DNA of 64,000 nt from assembly GCA_035647815.1 (NCBI GenBank), contig DASRMR010000007.1, positions 1 to 64,000 on the forward strand. The letters run 5' to 3'. The stretch comes from JAAYRQ01 sp035647815 (lineage in GTDB: Bacteria > Bacillota > Syntrophomonadia > Syntrophomonadales > Syntrophomonadaceae). The position numbers and the translations under genes were made by a program. Under the pieces are notes generated by a model. It searched no databases. It was not told the origin of the DNA and worked only from the letters and a program-made list of their open reading frames with translations. Below, in pieces: positions 43,536-51,774 of this stretch (position 1 is its first letter; every line of letters begins with the position of its first letter).

Positions 43536-44426
43536 GTGGCAGTATTGCTCGAATTAACGCAGCAGCTTATAAATGGTTTATCCTTAGGGGCGATATATGC
43601 ACTAATTGCTTTAGGGTACACCATGGTATATGGAATTATAAAACTTATAAATTTTGCCCATGGTGAAATTATGATGGTTGGGGCTTATGTAGGGTTCTTC
43701 TCTATAAGTATTTTAGGAACTCATATAATAGTAGCAATGCTGTTTGCGATGATAGCTTGTGCTATTTTCGGGGTAATAATTGAAAAAATAGCCTATAGAC
43801 CTTTGCGATCTGCTACACGAATAGCAGCTTTAATTACGGCCATAGGGGTCTCTTTGCTTTTACAGTACACTACTATATTTTTTCTTACTCCTCAACAAAG
43901 GATATTCCCAGCAACGGCTTTTGTTACGCAAGATTATGTTGTTTGGGGACTTTCTATTTCCAATAAGGACATATTTATTTTTATATCAGCCATTATTTTA
44001 ATGATTATTCTCCAATATATTATTAGGCGTACTAAAACTGGAAAAGCTATGCGAGCAGTATCTCTGGATAGAGATGCAGCTGTTCTGATGGGAATTAGTG
44101 TAGATCGCACCATTTCAATTACTTTTGCAATTGGATCAGCTTTGGCAGCAGCAGCTGGAGTTATGGTGGGAATCTATTATAATACAATAAATCCACTGAT
44201 GGGGATTATCCCAGGCTTAAAAGCTTTTGTGGCAGCAGTACTAGGAGGAATAGGTATTGTTCCTGGTGCAATGGTAGGTGGCTTTTTAATGGGGATTTTA
44301 GAAACCCTAGTTAGTGGCTATGGAAACAGCTTATATAGAGATGCCGTAGCTTTTGGAGTTTTAATACTAATATTAATTATTAAGCCTACCGGTCTATTTG
44401 GTAAAAATACCGGCGAAAAAGTGTAG
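43536..44426 (+). CDS. livH: Branched-chain amino acid ABC transporter permease LivH
   Basis: A 296-residue permease with about eight hydrophobic helices. Family segments are LINGLSLGAIYALIALGYTM, VYGIIKLINFAHGEIMMVGA and AVSLDRDAAVLMGISVD (coupling to the ATPase). GTG at 43536 gives this length, but its AGAAGGA is only one base away, so TTG at 43545 with ten-base spacing may be the true start. It pairs with LivM. Confidence 0.92.
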   Translation: MAVLLELTQQLINGLSLGAIYALIALGYTMVYGIIKLINFAHGEIMMVGAYVGFFSISILGTHIIVAMLFAMIACAIFGVIIEKIAYRPLRSATRIAALITAIGVSLLLQYTTIFFLTPQQRIFPATAFVTQDYVVWGLSISNKDIFIFISAIILMIILQYIIRRTKTGKAMRAVSLDRDAAVLMGISVDRTISITFAIGSALAAAAGVMVGIYYNTINPLMGIIPGLKAFVAAVLGGIGIVPGAMVGGFLMGILETLVSGYGNSLYRDAVAFGVLILILIIKPTGLFGKNTGEKV

Positions 44427-44437
44427 GTGATTTGCTT

Positions 44438-45388
44438 ATGAAAATATTTAACAACAAGATTAGTCAATTTATAATGCGGGTATTAGTTTTAGTTCTTATT
44501 TTTACGATTGTTCAGTATTTAATTGCTTCTGGATCGGTAAGCAGATTCTATGAGATAAGCTTAACTTCTATGTGTATTAATGTAATCTTAGCTGTAAGCT
44601 TGAGCCTTATTAATGGATTTACTGGACAATTATCACTAGGACATGCAGGATTTATGGCGGTGGGTGCATATGTATCAGTAGTACTTACTAATTATTATGA
44701 ACTGCCATTTATAGTAGGTTTATTAGGTGGTTGTTTAGGTGCCGCTATTGCCGGTTTTATAATAGGTGTTCCTACATTAAGGCTAAAAGGTGATTACTTA
44801 GCTATAGCTACTTTAGGTTTTGGTGAAATAATTAGAGTACTTTTACAAAACATAGATTATGTAGGTGGCCCAGCTGGAATATCAGGCATAGCAAAGATGA
44901 CTAATTGGGCATGGCTTTTTGGATCAGTTGTATTAACCATAGTAGTTATACAAAATATAATTAACTCTAGTTATGGCAGGGCAATTATTTCTATACGAGA
45001 AGATGAGATTGCATCCGAGGTAATGGGTGTAAATACTACTAACTACAAAGTATTAGCATTTGTAGTAGGTGCTATGTTTGCCGGATTAGCTGGGGGTCTT
45101 TACGGTCACTATTTTTATATTATTAAACCAGAGACATTCAATTTCCTTAAGTCTTTTGACATTCTGGTCATGGTCGTTTTAGGAGGATTAGGAAGTACAA
45201 CCGGGGCTATAATTGCGGCAGTCTTTATTACTGTACTAACAGCAGCATTACAAGCATACCCAGCAGTTAGAATGATTATCTATGCCTTGATTCTAATCAT
45301 CGTTATGATATATCGTCCACAAGGTTTAATGGGTAACAAGGAAATAACAATGAAAACTTTTGGCAGGATATGGAGTGGAAGAAAATGA
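44438..45388 (+). CDS. livM: Branched-chain amino acid ABC transporter permease LivM
   Basis: A 316-residue permease. Typical segments are NGFTGQLSLGHAGFMAVGAY, GDYLAIATLGFGEIIRVLLQ and ISIREDEIASEVMGVNTTNY. ATG 44438 is chosen over TTG 44432 because AGGTGA lies seven bases upstream. The stop overlaps the livG start (ATGA). Confidence 0.92.
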   Translation: MKIFNNKISQFIMRVLVLVLIFTIVQYLIASGSVSRFYEISLTSMCINVILAVSLSLINGFTGQLSLGHAGFMAVGAYVSVVLTNYYELPFIVGLLGGCLGAAIAGFIIGVPTLRLKGDYLAIATLGFGEIIRVLLQNIDYVGGPAGISGIAKMTNWAWLFGSVVLTIVVIQNIINSSYGRAIISIREDEIASEVMGVNTTNYKVLAFVVGAMFAGLAGGLYGHYFYIIKPETFNFLKSFDILVMVVLGGLGSTTGAIIAAVFITVLTAALQAYPAVRMIIYALILIIVMIYRPQGLMGNKEITMKTFGRIWSGRK

Positions 45389-46152
45389 CTCTACTACAAA
45401 TAGATAAGTTATGTAAATCATTTGGTGGTTTAAGTGCAGTTCTAAATGTTGATATTAGATTAGGTGAAGATGAATTAATTGGCTTAATTGGCCCGAATGG
45501 TGCTGGTAAGACTACTTTGTTTAATTTAATTACTGGGGTGTATAAGCCAGATTCAGGTGATATTTTATTTAATGAAGAAGAGATAACTGGTCTACCACCA
45601 TATACAATATGTAAAAAAGGTATTGCTAGGACTTTTCAGAACATAAGGTTGTTTAACGATTTATCAGTATTAGAAAATGTCAAAATAGCTTTGCATAAAG
45701 ATGTGTCATATAGTTTATTTTCAGCAATTTTACGCTTACCTGGCTTTTATAAAGGTGAACAAGAAATTGAAAATAAGGCTATGGAAATTCTGGAGCTGTT
45801 TAACTTGAAAGATAAAAAAGAAGAGCTTGCCTCTAGTTTGCCCTATGGGGAACAAAGAAGGTTGGAAGTTGCTAGGGCATTAGCAACAAGCCCTACTTTA
45901 TTAATCCTAGATGAACCTGCAGCAGGAATGAACGCTAATGAAACCCAAGATTTAATGAATTTAATTAGGCGTTTAAAAGAAGAGTTTAAATTATCAGTTC
46001 TTTTAATAGAGCATGATATGTCTTTAGTAATGGGGGTTTGTGAAAGGATATATGTCTTAGATTATGGCCAACTTATAGCCGAAGGTAAACCAGAAGAAAT
46101 AAGAAACAATAAACGCGTTATCGAGGCGTATCTGGGGGAGGATGTAGAATAG
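45385..46152 (+). CDS. livG: Branched-chain amino acid ABC transporter ATP-binding protein LivG
   Basis: A 255-residue ATPase. Walker A is LIGPNGAGKTTLFNLITGVY, the signature region is SSLPYGEQRRLEVARALA, and Walker B is LLILDEPAAGMN, with switch His in LLIEHDMSLVM. The usual LSGGQ is replaced by LPYGE, normal for LivG. ATG 45385 overlaps the livM stop and has GGAG upstream; a longer in-frame start at 45370 is less well placed. Confidence 0.93.
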   Translation: MTLLQIDKLCKSFGGLSAVLNVDIRLGEDELIGLIGPNGAGKTTLFNLITGVYKPDSGDILFNEEEITGLPPYTICKKGIARTFQNIRLFNDLSVLENVKIALHKDVSYSLFSAILRLPGFYKGEQEIENKAMEILELFNLKDKKEELASSLPYGEQRRLEVARALATSPTLLILDEPAAGMNANETQDLMNLIRRLKEEFKLSVLLIEHDMSLVMGVCERIYVLDYGQLIAEGKPEEIRNNKRVIEAYLGEDVE

Positions 46153-46856
46153 TGCTTAAGGTTAACGATATAGAAGTTTATTATGGAGCAATACATGCTT
46201 TAAAAAAAGTGTCTATAAGTGTTGAACAGGGAAAAATCGTAACACTTATTGGGGCGAATGGAGCAGGTAAAACGACTACCCTTAAGACTATTTCTGGGTT
46301 ATTAAGACCTAAAACCGGAATGGTGAAATTTAAGGGAAAAGAACTAAACAAAGTGCCTCCGGAAAAAATTGTAGCTATGGGTATCTCCCAAGTACCAGAA
46401 GGACGCCGGGTATTTTCAACTATGTCAGTATTAGAAAATCTTGAAATGGGTGCTTATTTACGAAAAGATAAAAAGGGAATTCATGATGACTTAGAAAACT
46501 TATTTACTCGTTTTCCCCGTTTGGAGGAGCGAAAAAGACAATTGGCTGGCACTTTATCAGGTGGGGAGCAACAGATGTTAGCTATTGGTCGGGCCCTTAT
46601 GGCTAAACCTCAGTTATTGCTGATGGATGAACCATCTATGGGACTTGCACCTCTTTTAGTAAAAGAAATATTTGAAATTATAAAAGATATAAACGAAAAA
46701 GGTACAACTATTCTTTTGGTTGAGCAAAATGCTCGTATGGCACTTTCTATTGCTGACAAAGGTTATGTTATTGAAACGGGTGAGATTGTCTTAGAAGGCA
46801 CTGCCCAAGAACTGATGCATAGTGATGATGTTAAAAAAGCATACTTAGGTGGTTAG
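46152..46856 (+). CDS. livF: Branched-chain amino acid ABC transporter ATP-binding protein LivF
   Basis: A 234-residue ATPase. It has Walker A LIGANGAGKTTTLKTISGLL, signature TLSGGEQQMLAIGRALM and Walker B LLLMDEPSMGLAP, plus the LivF-typical ISQVPEGRRVFSTMSVLENL. The GTG start shares one base with the livG stop. LivF and LivG form the heterodimeric motor of the importer. Confidence 0.94.
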   Translation: MLKVNDIEVYYGAIHALKKVSISVEQGKIVTLIGANGAGKTTTLKTISGLLRPKTGMVKFKGKELNKVPPEKIVAMGISQVPEGRRVFSTMSVLENLEMGAYLRKDKKGIHDDLENLFTRFPRLEERKRQLAGTLSGGEQQMLAIGRALMAKPQLLLMDEPSMGLAPLLVKEIFEIIKDINEKGTTILLVEQNARMALSIADKGYVIETGEIVLEGTAQELMHSDDVKKAYLGG

Positions 46857-46875
46857 TTAAGGTAGGAGGAATATC

Positions 46876-47532
46876 ATGAAAGTAAAAGATAGGATGGCTA
46901 CTAAAGTTATTTATGTTGAAATGGAAACTAGTATCACAGAAGCATTTAGATTAATGAAAGACAATGATATAAGAAGATTGCCAGTAATGGATAAAGGCAA
47001 ACTTGTGGGGATAATAACTTTGACCGATTTAAACCAAGCTTCCCCATCATCTGCTACATCATTAAGCATTCATGAATTAAACTATTTATTAGCTAAAACA
47101 AAGATAAAAGATATAATTCCAAAAAAACAAAAAACTATAATTGTTTCCCCGGAAACTTATATAGAGACAGCTGCCAAATTAATGATAATCAACAAAGTAA
47201 GTGGATTACCTGTAATCGAAGATGGAAAATTAGTCGGGATTATAACTGAGACAGACTTATTTGAATCTTTAATTGAAATTTTAGGAGTTTATGAAACTCA
47301 TACCCGAATAGACTTATTTACAGAAGATAAGCCTGGTATTTTAGCGGAGATTATAAACTTAATCTCTGATAAAAATATTAATATTCTTAATATCGTAGCT
47401 TATTATGACAAGAAAAAAGAGCGCCATAAGATAACTATCAGAATAGAAGAAATAAATTATGCTCCACTTACCCAAGAATTTAAAAACAAAGGATATGATA
47501 TAGAATCTGTAATAGTTAAAGATTATGCATAA
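46876..47532 (+). CDS. CBS-CBS-ACT domain protein (AcuB-like)
   Basis: A 218-residue protein with two CBS domains (about 1-55 and 75-135, with DIRRLPVMDKGKLVGIITL and VSGLPVIEDGKLVGIITETD) and a C-terminal ACT domain (IDLFTEDKPGILAEIINLIS). CBS pairs bind adenine nucleotides; ACT domains bind amino acids. The gene follows livF by 19 bases with TAGGAGG, so it is likely co-expressed with the amino acid importer and may sense its substrate together with energy state. That role is inference. Confidence 0.85.
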   Translation: MKVKDRMATKVIYVEMETSITEAFRLMKDNDIRRLPVMDKGKLVGIITLTDLNQASPSSATSLSIHELNYLLAKTKIKDIIPKKQKTIIVSPETYIETAAKLMIINKVSGLPVIEDGKLVGIITETDLFESLIEILGVYETHTRIDLFTEDKPGILAEIINLISDKNINILNIVAYYDKKKERHKITIRIEEINYAPLTQEFKNKGYDIESVIVKDYA

Positions 47533-47567
47533 ATGTGTTCGTAGCTGAAAAGAGGATATTAGCATAT

Positions 47568-47596
47568 TTGACAATCTTAGACTATCAATATATAAT
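47568..47596 (+). promoter_or_regulatory. Promoter of selC
   Basis: Perfect -35 TTGACA (47568-47573) and perfect -10 TATAAT (47591-47596) at 17-base spacing, 20 bases before the tRNA-Sec 5' end. Confidence 0.88.
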
Positions 47597-47615
47597 TTCC
47601 ATGCACATGTATTAA

Positions 47616-47713
47616 GGAGGCGGATCGGTCCTGGTGGGCCGCCTGGACTTCAAATCCAGTCGAGCGGTAGTGATCCTATCGTTGGTGTGTTCGATTCGCA
47701 CACGCTTCCGCCA
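47616..47713 (+). tRNA. selC: tRNA-Sec (selenocysteine, anticodon TCA)
   Basis: A 98-nucleotide tRNA, longer than normal, with acceptor starting GGAGGCGG, a long variable arm (TCGAGCGGTAGTGATCCTATC region) and encoded CCA. The anticodon loop CTTCAAA, closed by CTGGA/TCCAG, gives TCA, which reads UGA. It is charged with serine by SerS and converted by SelA. Confidence 0.95.
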
Positions 47714-47779
47714 TTATATAGTCGGTAGTTCAATAATTTGCAACGGTTAAATAATAGTTTATGGTCGTTTTTTAAAATA

Positions 47780-47820
47780 CTCTCCCGGACAAATATAGTT
47801 GGGAGAGCATTTCTATTTTT
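47780..47820 (+). terminator. Intrinsic terminator after selC
   Basis: Stem CTCTCCC (47780-47786) / GGGAGAG (47801-47807) followed by CATTTCTATTTTT. Confidence 0.85.
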
Positions 47821-48023
47821 CTGTTGGTGAATCAACATAATCACATACATTTCTAATCTCAAGTTCGTTTTTAACTGCCTAGTTAAATGCCATGCCTAGG
47901 ACTGAATATACATGTTCTAACATGGGGGAGATAGATGATATGATATCTTCCGGCGAACACAAATCAATCAAAATCAAGAGTAGCTAAACCGCAATACTTA
48001 TAATTAATCTAGCAAAACTATTT
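47821..48023. other. Non-coding stretch between selC and the antiporter
   Basis: No reading frame with a ribosome site or family resemblance is seen. Small dyads occur (for example CATGTTCTAACATG) but nothing recognisable. The stretch may be scar sequence from insertion of the downstream gene. Confidence 0.4.
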
Positions 48024-48050
48024 GCGTAGAGCGAATACGCCATTTTTTAT
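48024..48050 (+). terminator. Orphan terminator-like hairpin upstream of the antiporter
   Basis: Stem GCGTA / TACGC (48024-48040) followed by CATTTTTTATT. No gene is seen just upstream on this strand, so it may be a leftover terminator or an attenuator for the antiporter gene. Confidence 0.5.
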
Positions 48051-48081
48051 TGAAAAGAGGCTATTATATATGATATATTCG

Positions 48082-48175
48082 TTTAGTAATAAATAAAGTA
48101 AGGTTTGGGCAGCATTAGACCAATAATACTAGGTGGAACAGCTGACCTTTAGTAATAGATAAAGCGAGGTTTGGC
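48082..48175 (+). repeat. Two 28-bp direct repeats before the antiporter
   Basis: 48082-48109 and 48148-48175 agree at all but four positions (TTTAGTAATA, then ATAAAG and AGGTTTGG are shared). The second copy ends at the ATG of the antiporter and carries its ribosome site, so the initiation region appears duplicated with a 66-base offset. Confidence 0.75.
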
Positions 48176-49960
48176 ATGAACGAATATATTTTATTAAGTT
48201 TGGTAAGCATTATCGTCTTGGGAATCGCTTCCCTGTGGTTGGCCTGGAGATTCAGGATATCCAGCGTGATTCTGTTCATATTTTTCGGTATCCTGGCCGG
48301 CCCAGTTTTAAAAATTATTCAGCCAGACCAGTTGTTTGGAAATCTCCTCTTACCACTAGTTTCGCTCTCGGTAGCCCTGATTCTTTTTGAAGGTGGTCTA
48401 GGCCTGAAGTTCAAAGAACTGCGTACTATTGGCAGAACATTGAATCGCTTAATCAGTGTCGGAGTACTTGTGACCTGGGCGGTGACTAGTCTTGCGGCTT
48501 ATTATATACTAGGAATGGAGATTCGCATAGCCTTATTGCTAGGAGCCTTGCTCGTCGTAACTGGACCTACCGTTATTATCCCTTTACTGAGGCATGTCCG
48601 GCCGGCAGGAAAAGCTGGGGTTCTGCTCAAGTGGGAAGGGATTCTTATCGATCCGGTGGGTGCACTGTTGGCGGTTTTAGTCTTCCAGGCGGTCTTTTCC
48701 ATCGATCTGAGCACAAGTTTGCTACATGCTAGTCTTAACTTTTTACAGGCACTTTTGACTGGTGCTTCCCTCGGCTTTATAGGTGGGTATATCATTATTC
48801 TTCTCTTGCAGAACCGCAAAATCCCTGAACACCTGCAAAGTCCTGTTACACTTATGATGCTGATGGTTGTTTTTGTTTTAGCCAATATGCTGCAGGCGGA
48901 AGCTGGGTTGCTAGCGGCTACGGTCATGGGTATCGTTCTGGCCAACCAGCAAAAAGCTAACATCAAAAAAATCGTGGAGTTCAAAGAAACTCTTGGCAGT
49001 TTGGTATTGGCGGGAGTATTTATCATATTGACTGCTCGTTTGCAACTGGATGATCTATTCAGCATTGGAATGTCGGAATTACTGTTTCTGGCAGTTTTGA
49101 TCTTTATCGCCCGACCATTGTCGGTTTTAATTTCCACCATCGGTAGCACTTTGAAATGGCAGGAAAAGACATTCCTGGCCTTCATTGCCCCTCGCGGAGT
49201 CGTGGCAGTAGCGGTTACATCGCTCTTTGCTCTGCGGCTGCAGGAACAATACATGATACAGGCGGAAAATTTAGTCACTATCACTTTTATGGTGGTGATT
49301 GGCACGGTTTTGTTTTACAGTATTATCTCCATGCCTTTGGCTAAAAAGCTGGGGTTAGCGCAGTCTTCTCCTCAGGGGATATTGATCTTGGGTGCCCATC
49401 ACTGGGCTCAGATGATAGCGATAGCTCTGCAGAAAGAGGGATTTCAGGTCACCATGGTCGACACCAATCCCAGCAATGTCAAACGCGCACGGGATAGTGG
49501 TATCAATGCTATACGAGGGAACATATTATCAGCAGATATTGAGGACAGGATGGACATCAACAGCCTGGGAAGACTGCTAGCTTTAACTTCCAATGATGAA
49601 GTCAACTCCCTAGCGGCCCTCAATTTCATGGATTTGATGGGTAAGGATAATTTGTACCAGCTACCTTTAAGATCTCATTATGAAGTGCCGGTATATCTGC
49701 GGGGAAGAATGCTGTTCAATCAATATGCCAACTACGATTACCTTGAAAAATTGATTGATACCGGTGCCGTCATCTCCGAAGTGACGCTGCTAGAAGAAAC
49801 TGACTGTAGAAGCTTCAACAAAAGGGTAGGAGAAAAAAAGATTCCCTTGTTCACCATCGATGACAAAAAGAAACTGACCATCATGTGCGAAGATGAGCAG
49901 CCAGTTTTAAAGGCTGAATCAAGGGTGTTCTTCCTCACACATCCCGATTCGCAGGATTGA
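48176..49960 (+). CDS. Cation:proton antiporter (CPA1-like) with C-terminal TrkA-N (RCK) domain
   Basis: A 594-residue protein. Residues 1-390 hold about twelve membrane helices of a Na+/H+ exchanger fold, with ALILFEGGLGLKFKELR, VTGPTVIIPLLRHVRPAGKA, EGILIDPVGALLAVLVF (Asp-Pro) and FLAFIAPRGVVAVAVTSLFA. Residues about 400-594 form a Rossmann nucleotide-sensing domain (GILILGAHHWAQMIAIALQK, VTMVDTNPSNVKRARDSG). It would exchange Na+ or K+ for protons under NAD(H)-type gating. Base composition is clearly richer in G and C than its neighbours (35 of 60 bases at 48601-48660), with many CTG, CGG and GCC codons, suggesting horizontal transfer. Confidence 0.88.
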   Translation: MNEYILLSLVSIIVLGIASLWLAWRFRISSVILFIFFGILAGPVLKIIQPDQLFGNLLLPLVSLSVALILFEGGLGLKFKELRTIGRTLNRLISVGVLVTWAVTSLAAYYILGMEIRIALLLGALLVVTGPTVIIPLLRHVRPAGKAGVLLKWEGILIDPVGALLAVLVFQAVFSIDLSTSLLHASLNFLQALLTGASLGFIGGYIIILLLQNRKIPEHLQSPVTLMMLMVVFVLANMLQAEAGLLAATVMGIVLANQQKANIKKIVEFKETLGSLVLAGVFIILTARLQLDDLFSIGMSELLFLAVLIFIARPLSVLISTIGSTLKWQEKTFLAFIAPRGVVAVAVTSLFALRLQEQYMIQAENLVTITFMVVIGTVLFYSIISMPLAKKLGLAQSSPQGILILGAHHWAQMIAIALQKEGFQVTMVDTNPSNVKRARDSGINAIRGNILSADIEDRMDINSLGRLLALTSNDEVNSLAALNFMDLMGKDNLYQLPLRSHYEVPVYLRGRMLFNQYANYDYLEKLIDTGAVISEVTLLEETDCRSFNKRVGEKKIPLFTIDDKKKLTIMCEDEQPVLKAESRVFFLTHPDSQD

Positions 49961-50058
49961 CCAGTATAAAAGCGTTTCCATAACATGTAAAAAAGAGGAG
50001 TAAAATAAACAGATTTCTTGATATACATGGATAGGCAGTGAACTTTGCCGTAAAAAAA

Positions 50059-50097
50059 AGATGTCGGAGATTAATATCTGACATCTTCTCTTTTTTT
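50059..50097 (+). terminator. Intrinsic terminator after the antiporter
   Basis: Stem AGATGTC / GACATCT (50059-50085) with extra pairing inside and a CTCTTTTTTT tail. Confidence 0.85.
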
Positions 50098-50132
50098 ATG
50101 TAGTAGTTTATAAATAATATGCATTGCTATTT

Positions 50133-50217
50133 TTGTCATCCTAAACGAAGTGAAGGATCTTCCCCCCCTATTATGATCTGCAAAGGGAAAGATCCTTCGT
50201 TTCTTTCAGGATGACAA
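50133..50217. repeat. 85-bp inverted-repeat element (TGTCATCC type)
   Basis: Outer arms TTGTCATCCT and AGGATGACAA and inner arms GAAGGATCTTCCC and GGGAAAGATCCTTCG form an imperfect long hairpin. It matches a class of palindromic intergenic repeats with TGTCATCCTGAGCGAAGCGAAGG-like sequence seen in many bacterial genomes. It encodes no protein and lies next to the GC-rich antiporter. Confidence 0.8.
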
Positions 50218-50273
50218 TCCACATTTTTCTACTAAAGTGCAGGATTCGACTTCGGTTTTAGACCTAAATAGAT

Positions 50274-50289
50274 TATTTCCCGGGAAATA
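50274..50289. promoter_or_regulatory. Noc-binding site (NBS)
   Basis: The 16-base palindrome TATTTCCCGGGAAATA contains the published Noc consensus ATTTCCCGGGAAAT exactly. With noc at 30.0 kb, it should recruit nucleoid occlusion protein here. Only one perfect copy is seen in the window. Confidence 0.85.
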
Positions 50290-50297
50290 TTGCAAAG

Positions 50298-50897
50298 CTA
50301 ATCATTTTTCTGAGAAAAAATAGTATTTTTCCCTTTAGTTAAACATCTTCCCAATATTATTAAAGCCAAAATTGCTCCAATAATGATCAAGGTTATTTTA
50401 ATATCTTGCTTACTAAAAAGAGCCACACCTAATCCAGTATATAATACTGCAGATGGTATCTTACCTATAGCAGAAGATAAGAAGAAATTTCTAAAAGAAA
50501 CTCCACCAAGTGCGGCTACTACATTAATTAAGGGAGTAGGAATTACAGGAACTATCCGAGCCATAATTATACTCCAGAAAGCTAATTCTTCGTTTACTTC
50601 TTGTATTTCGTAATTAAATCTCTTTTTTAACTGTATTGCTATCCATTCTGATCCCGATAAACGGAAAAACCAATATGCTAGACTTGCACCTGCTAAGGCA
50701 CCTGACCAAGATATTAAAACCCCGGCTTTAAAACCGAATAGCATACCACCTACCGAAGCTAATATTATATACGGAAAAACTGGTAGTGCTGCTTGGATAA
50801 CAAAAAGAAAAAAAGCTGTGGCAGGTCCTAAAAAACCAGAGTTCGTCAAATAGTTACTAACCATGGCAACATTACTGAAGTTTTGTATAATATCCAT
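50298..50897 (-). CDS. TVP38/TMEM64 (VTT domain, DedA-like) membrane protein
   Basis: A 199-residue membrane protein with about five hydrophobic segments. The family core is visible as LPVFPYIILASVGGMLFGFK, then ISWSGALAGASLAYWFFRL and MARIVPVIPTPLINVVAALG followed by GVSFRNFFLSSAIGKIP. Such proteins are linked to lipid flipping and membrane homeostasis; the substrate is unknown here. AAAGGAG precedes the ATG. It is alone on the minus strand in this part. Confidence 0.87.
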   Translation of the reverse strand: MDIIQNFSNVAMVSNYLTNSGFLGPATAFFLFVIQAALPVFPYIILASVGGMLFGFKAGVLISWSGALAGASLAYWFFRLSGSEWIAIQLKKRFNYEIQEVNEELAFWSIIMARIVPVIPTPLINVVAALGGVSFRNFFLSSAIGKIPSAVLYTGLGVALFSKQDIKITLIIIGAILALIILGRCLTKGKNTIFSQKND

Positions 50898-51087
50898 TAA
50901 GACTCCTTTAATATATATAACTTATAATTCATTATCAATGATATACAATAAGAGCAGCTAATTTCAAGAAGATTTTATTGGATATCATTTCATTAGGCAA
51001 GGATACCTAATGATTTCTGTTATAATTTGGCCGCTAGCAAATTTTACTATGTTATAATTGATAACAAAAGTTACTTATGGAGATTTA

Positions 51088-51720
51088 ATGCAATTTTACC
51101 TTTTTGATTACCTTATCTTGATAATTATAATATTAAGTATTATAATCGGGTTCAAACGAGGTTTTATTAATACTATTACAAGTATGGTAAATACTCTTTT
51201 GGCTGTAATTATTGGGCTGGTGAAATATGAAGATTGTGCTGTTTATCTAAACAAACACTTTAACCTAGCTAGTCATATAAGGAAAATAATCCAGGAAAAG
51301 TTTCCTCCAACTACACTTTCGATTGAAACACCCTTATATAGCAAAGGAATACTAGTCGAATTTATAAAGTTTCAGGATGCTACGGAAACTCTAACTAACT
51401 TAATCGTGACCATAATAAGCTTTTTTGTAATATTTTTTCTAGTTCTATTATTGTTAAACCTATTATCTCGTCTGCTACAAGGTATTTTCTCTTGGGTAGG
51501 ATTATCATGGATTAATCGATTATTAGGCATGGTTATTGTGCCTTTTAAAAATATATTTATACTGATAGTTATTATAGGGCTAACTTTTCCGGCGATAGAA
51601 CTTGCTGCTCAAATAGGTTTAAACGGAGCTATACTTATCCATGATTTAATAGAAGAATCTTTGCTAGCCAGTCTATTATTAGATAGCTTTGTCTATATTA
51701 AGGCTCTATTGATTACATAG
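51088..51720 (+). CDS. CvpA family membrane protein
   Basis: A 210-residue protein with four hydrophobic segments. The N-terminal FDYLILIIIILSIIIGFKRG then FINTITSMVNTLLAVIIGL and the C-terminal LLSRLLQGIFSWVGLSWINR then LLGMVIVPFKNIFIL pattern match CvpA (colicin V production-related). ATG 51088 has GGAG five bases before it; the earlier ATA/ATT-side extension (from 51058) has none. Function in Firmicutes is unclear. Confidence 0.8.
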   Translation: MQFYLFDYLILIIIILSIIIGFKRGFINTITSMVNTLLAVIIGLVKYEDCAVYLNKHFNLASHIRKIIQEKFPPTTLSIETPLYSKGILVEFIKFQDATETLTNLIVTIISFFVIFFLVLLLLNLLSRLLQGIFSWVGLSWINRLLGMVIVPFKNIFILIVIIGLTFPAIELAAQIGLNGAILIHDLIEESLLASLLLDSFVYIKALLIT

Positions 51721-51774
51721 TACTAGACTTGTCAGGGGAAAATAAGCGCATTAAAAAAAGAAGGAGAGATAAAT

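Noticed and set aside
47650..47862. Minus-strand frame over selC
   Set aside because: It is antisense to tRNA-Sec and its terminator, with no ribosome site.
48502..49305. 267-codon minus-strand frame inside the antiporter
   Set aside because: It is a shadow of the GC-richer antiporter gene and encodes no recognisable protein.
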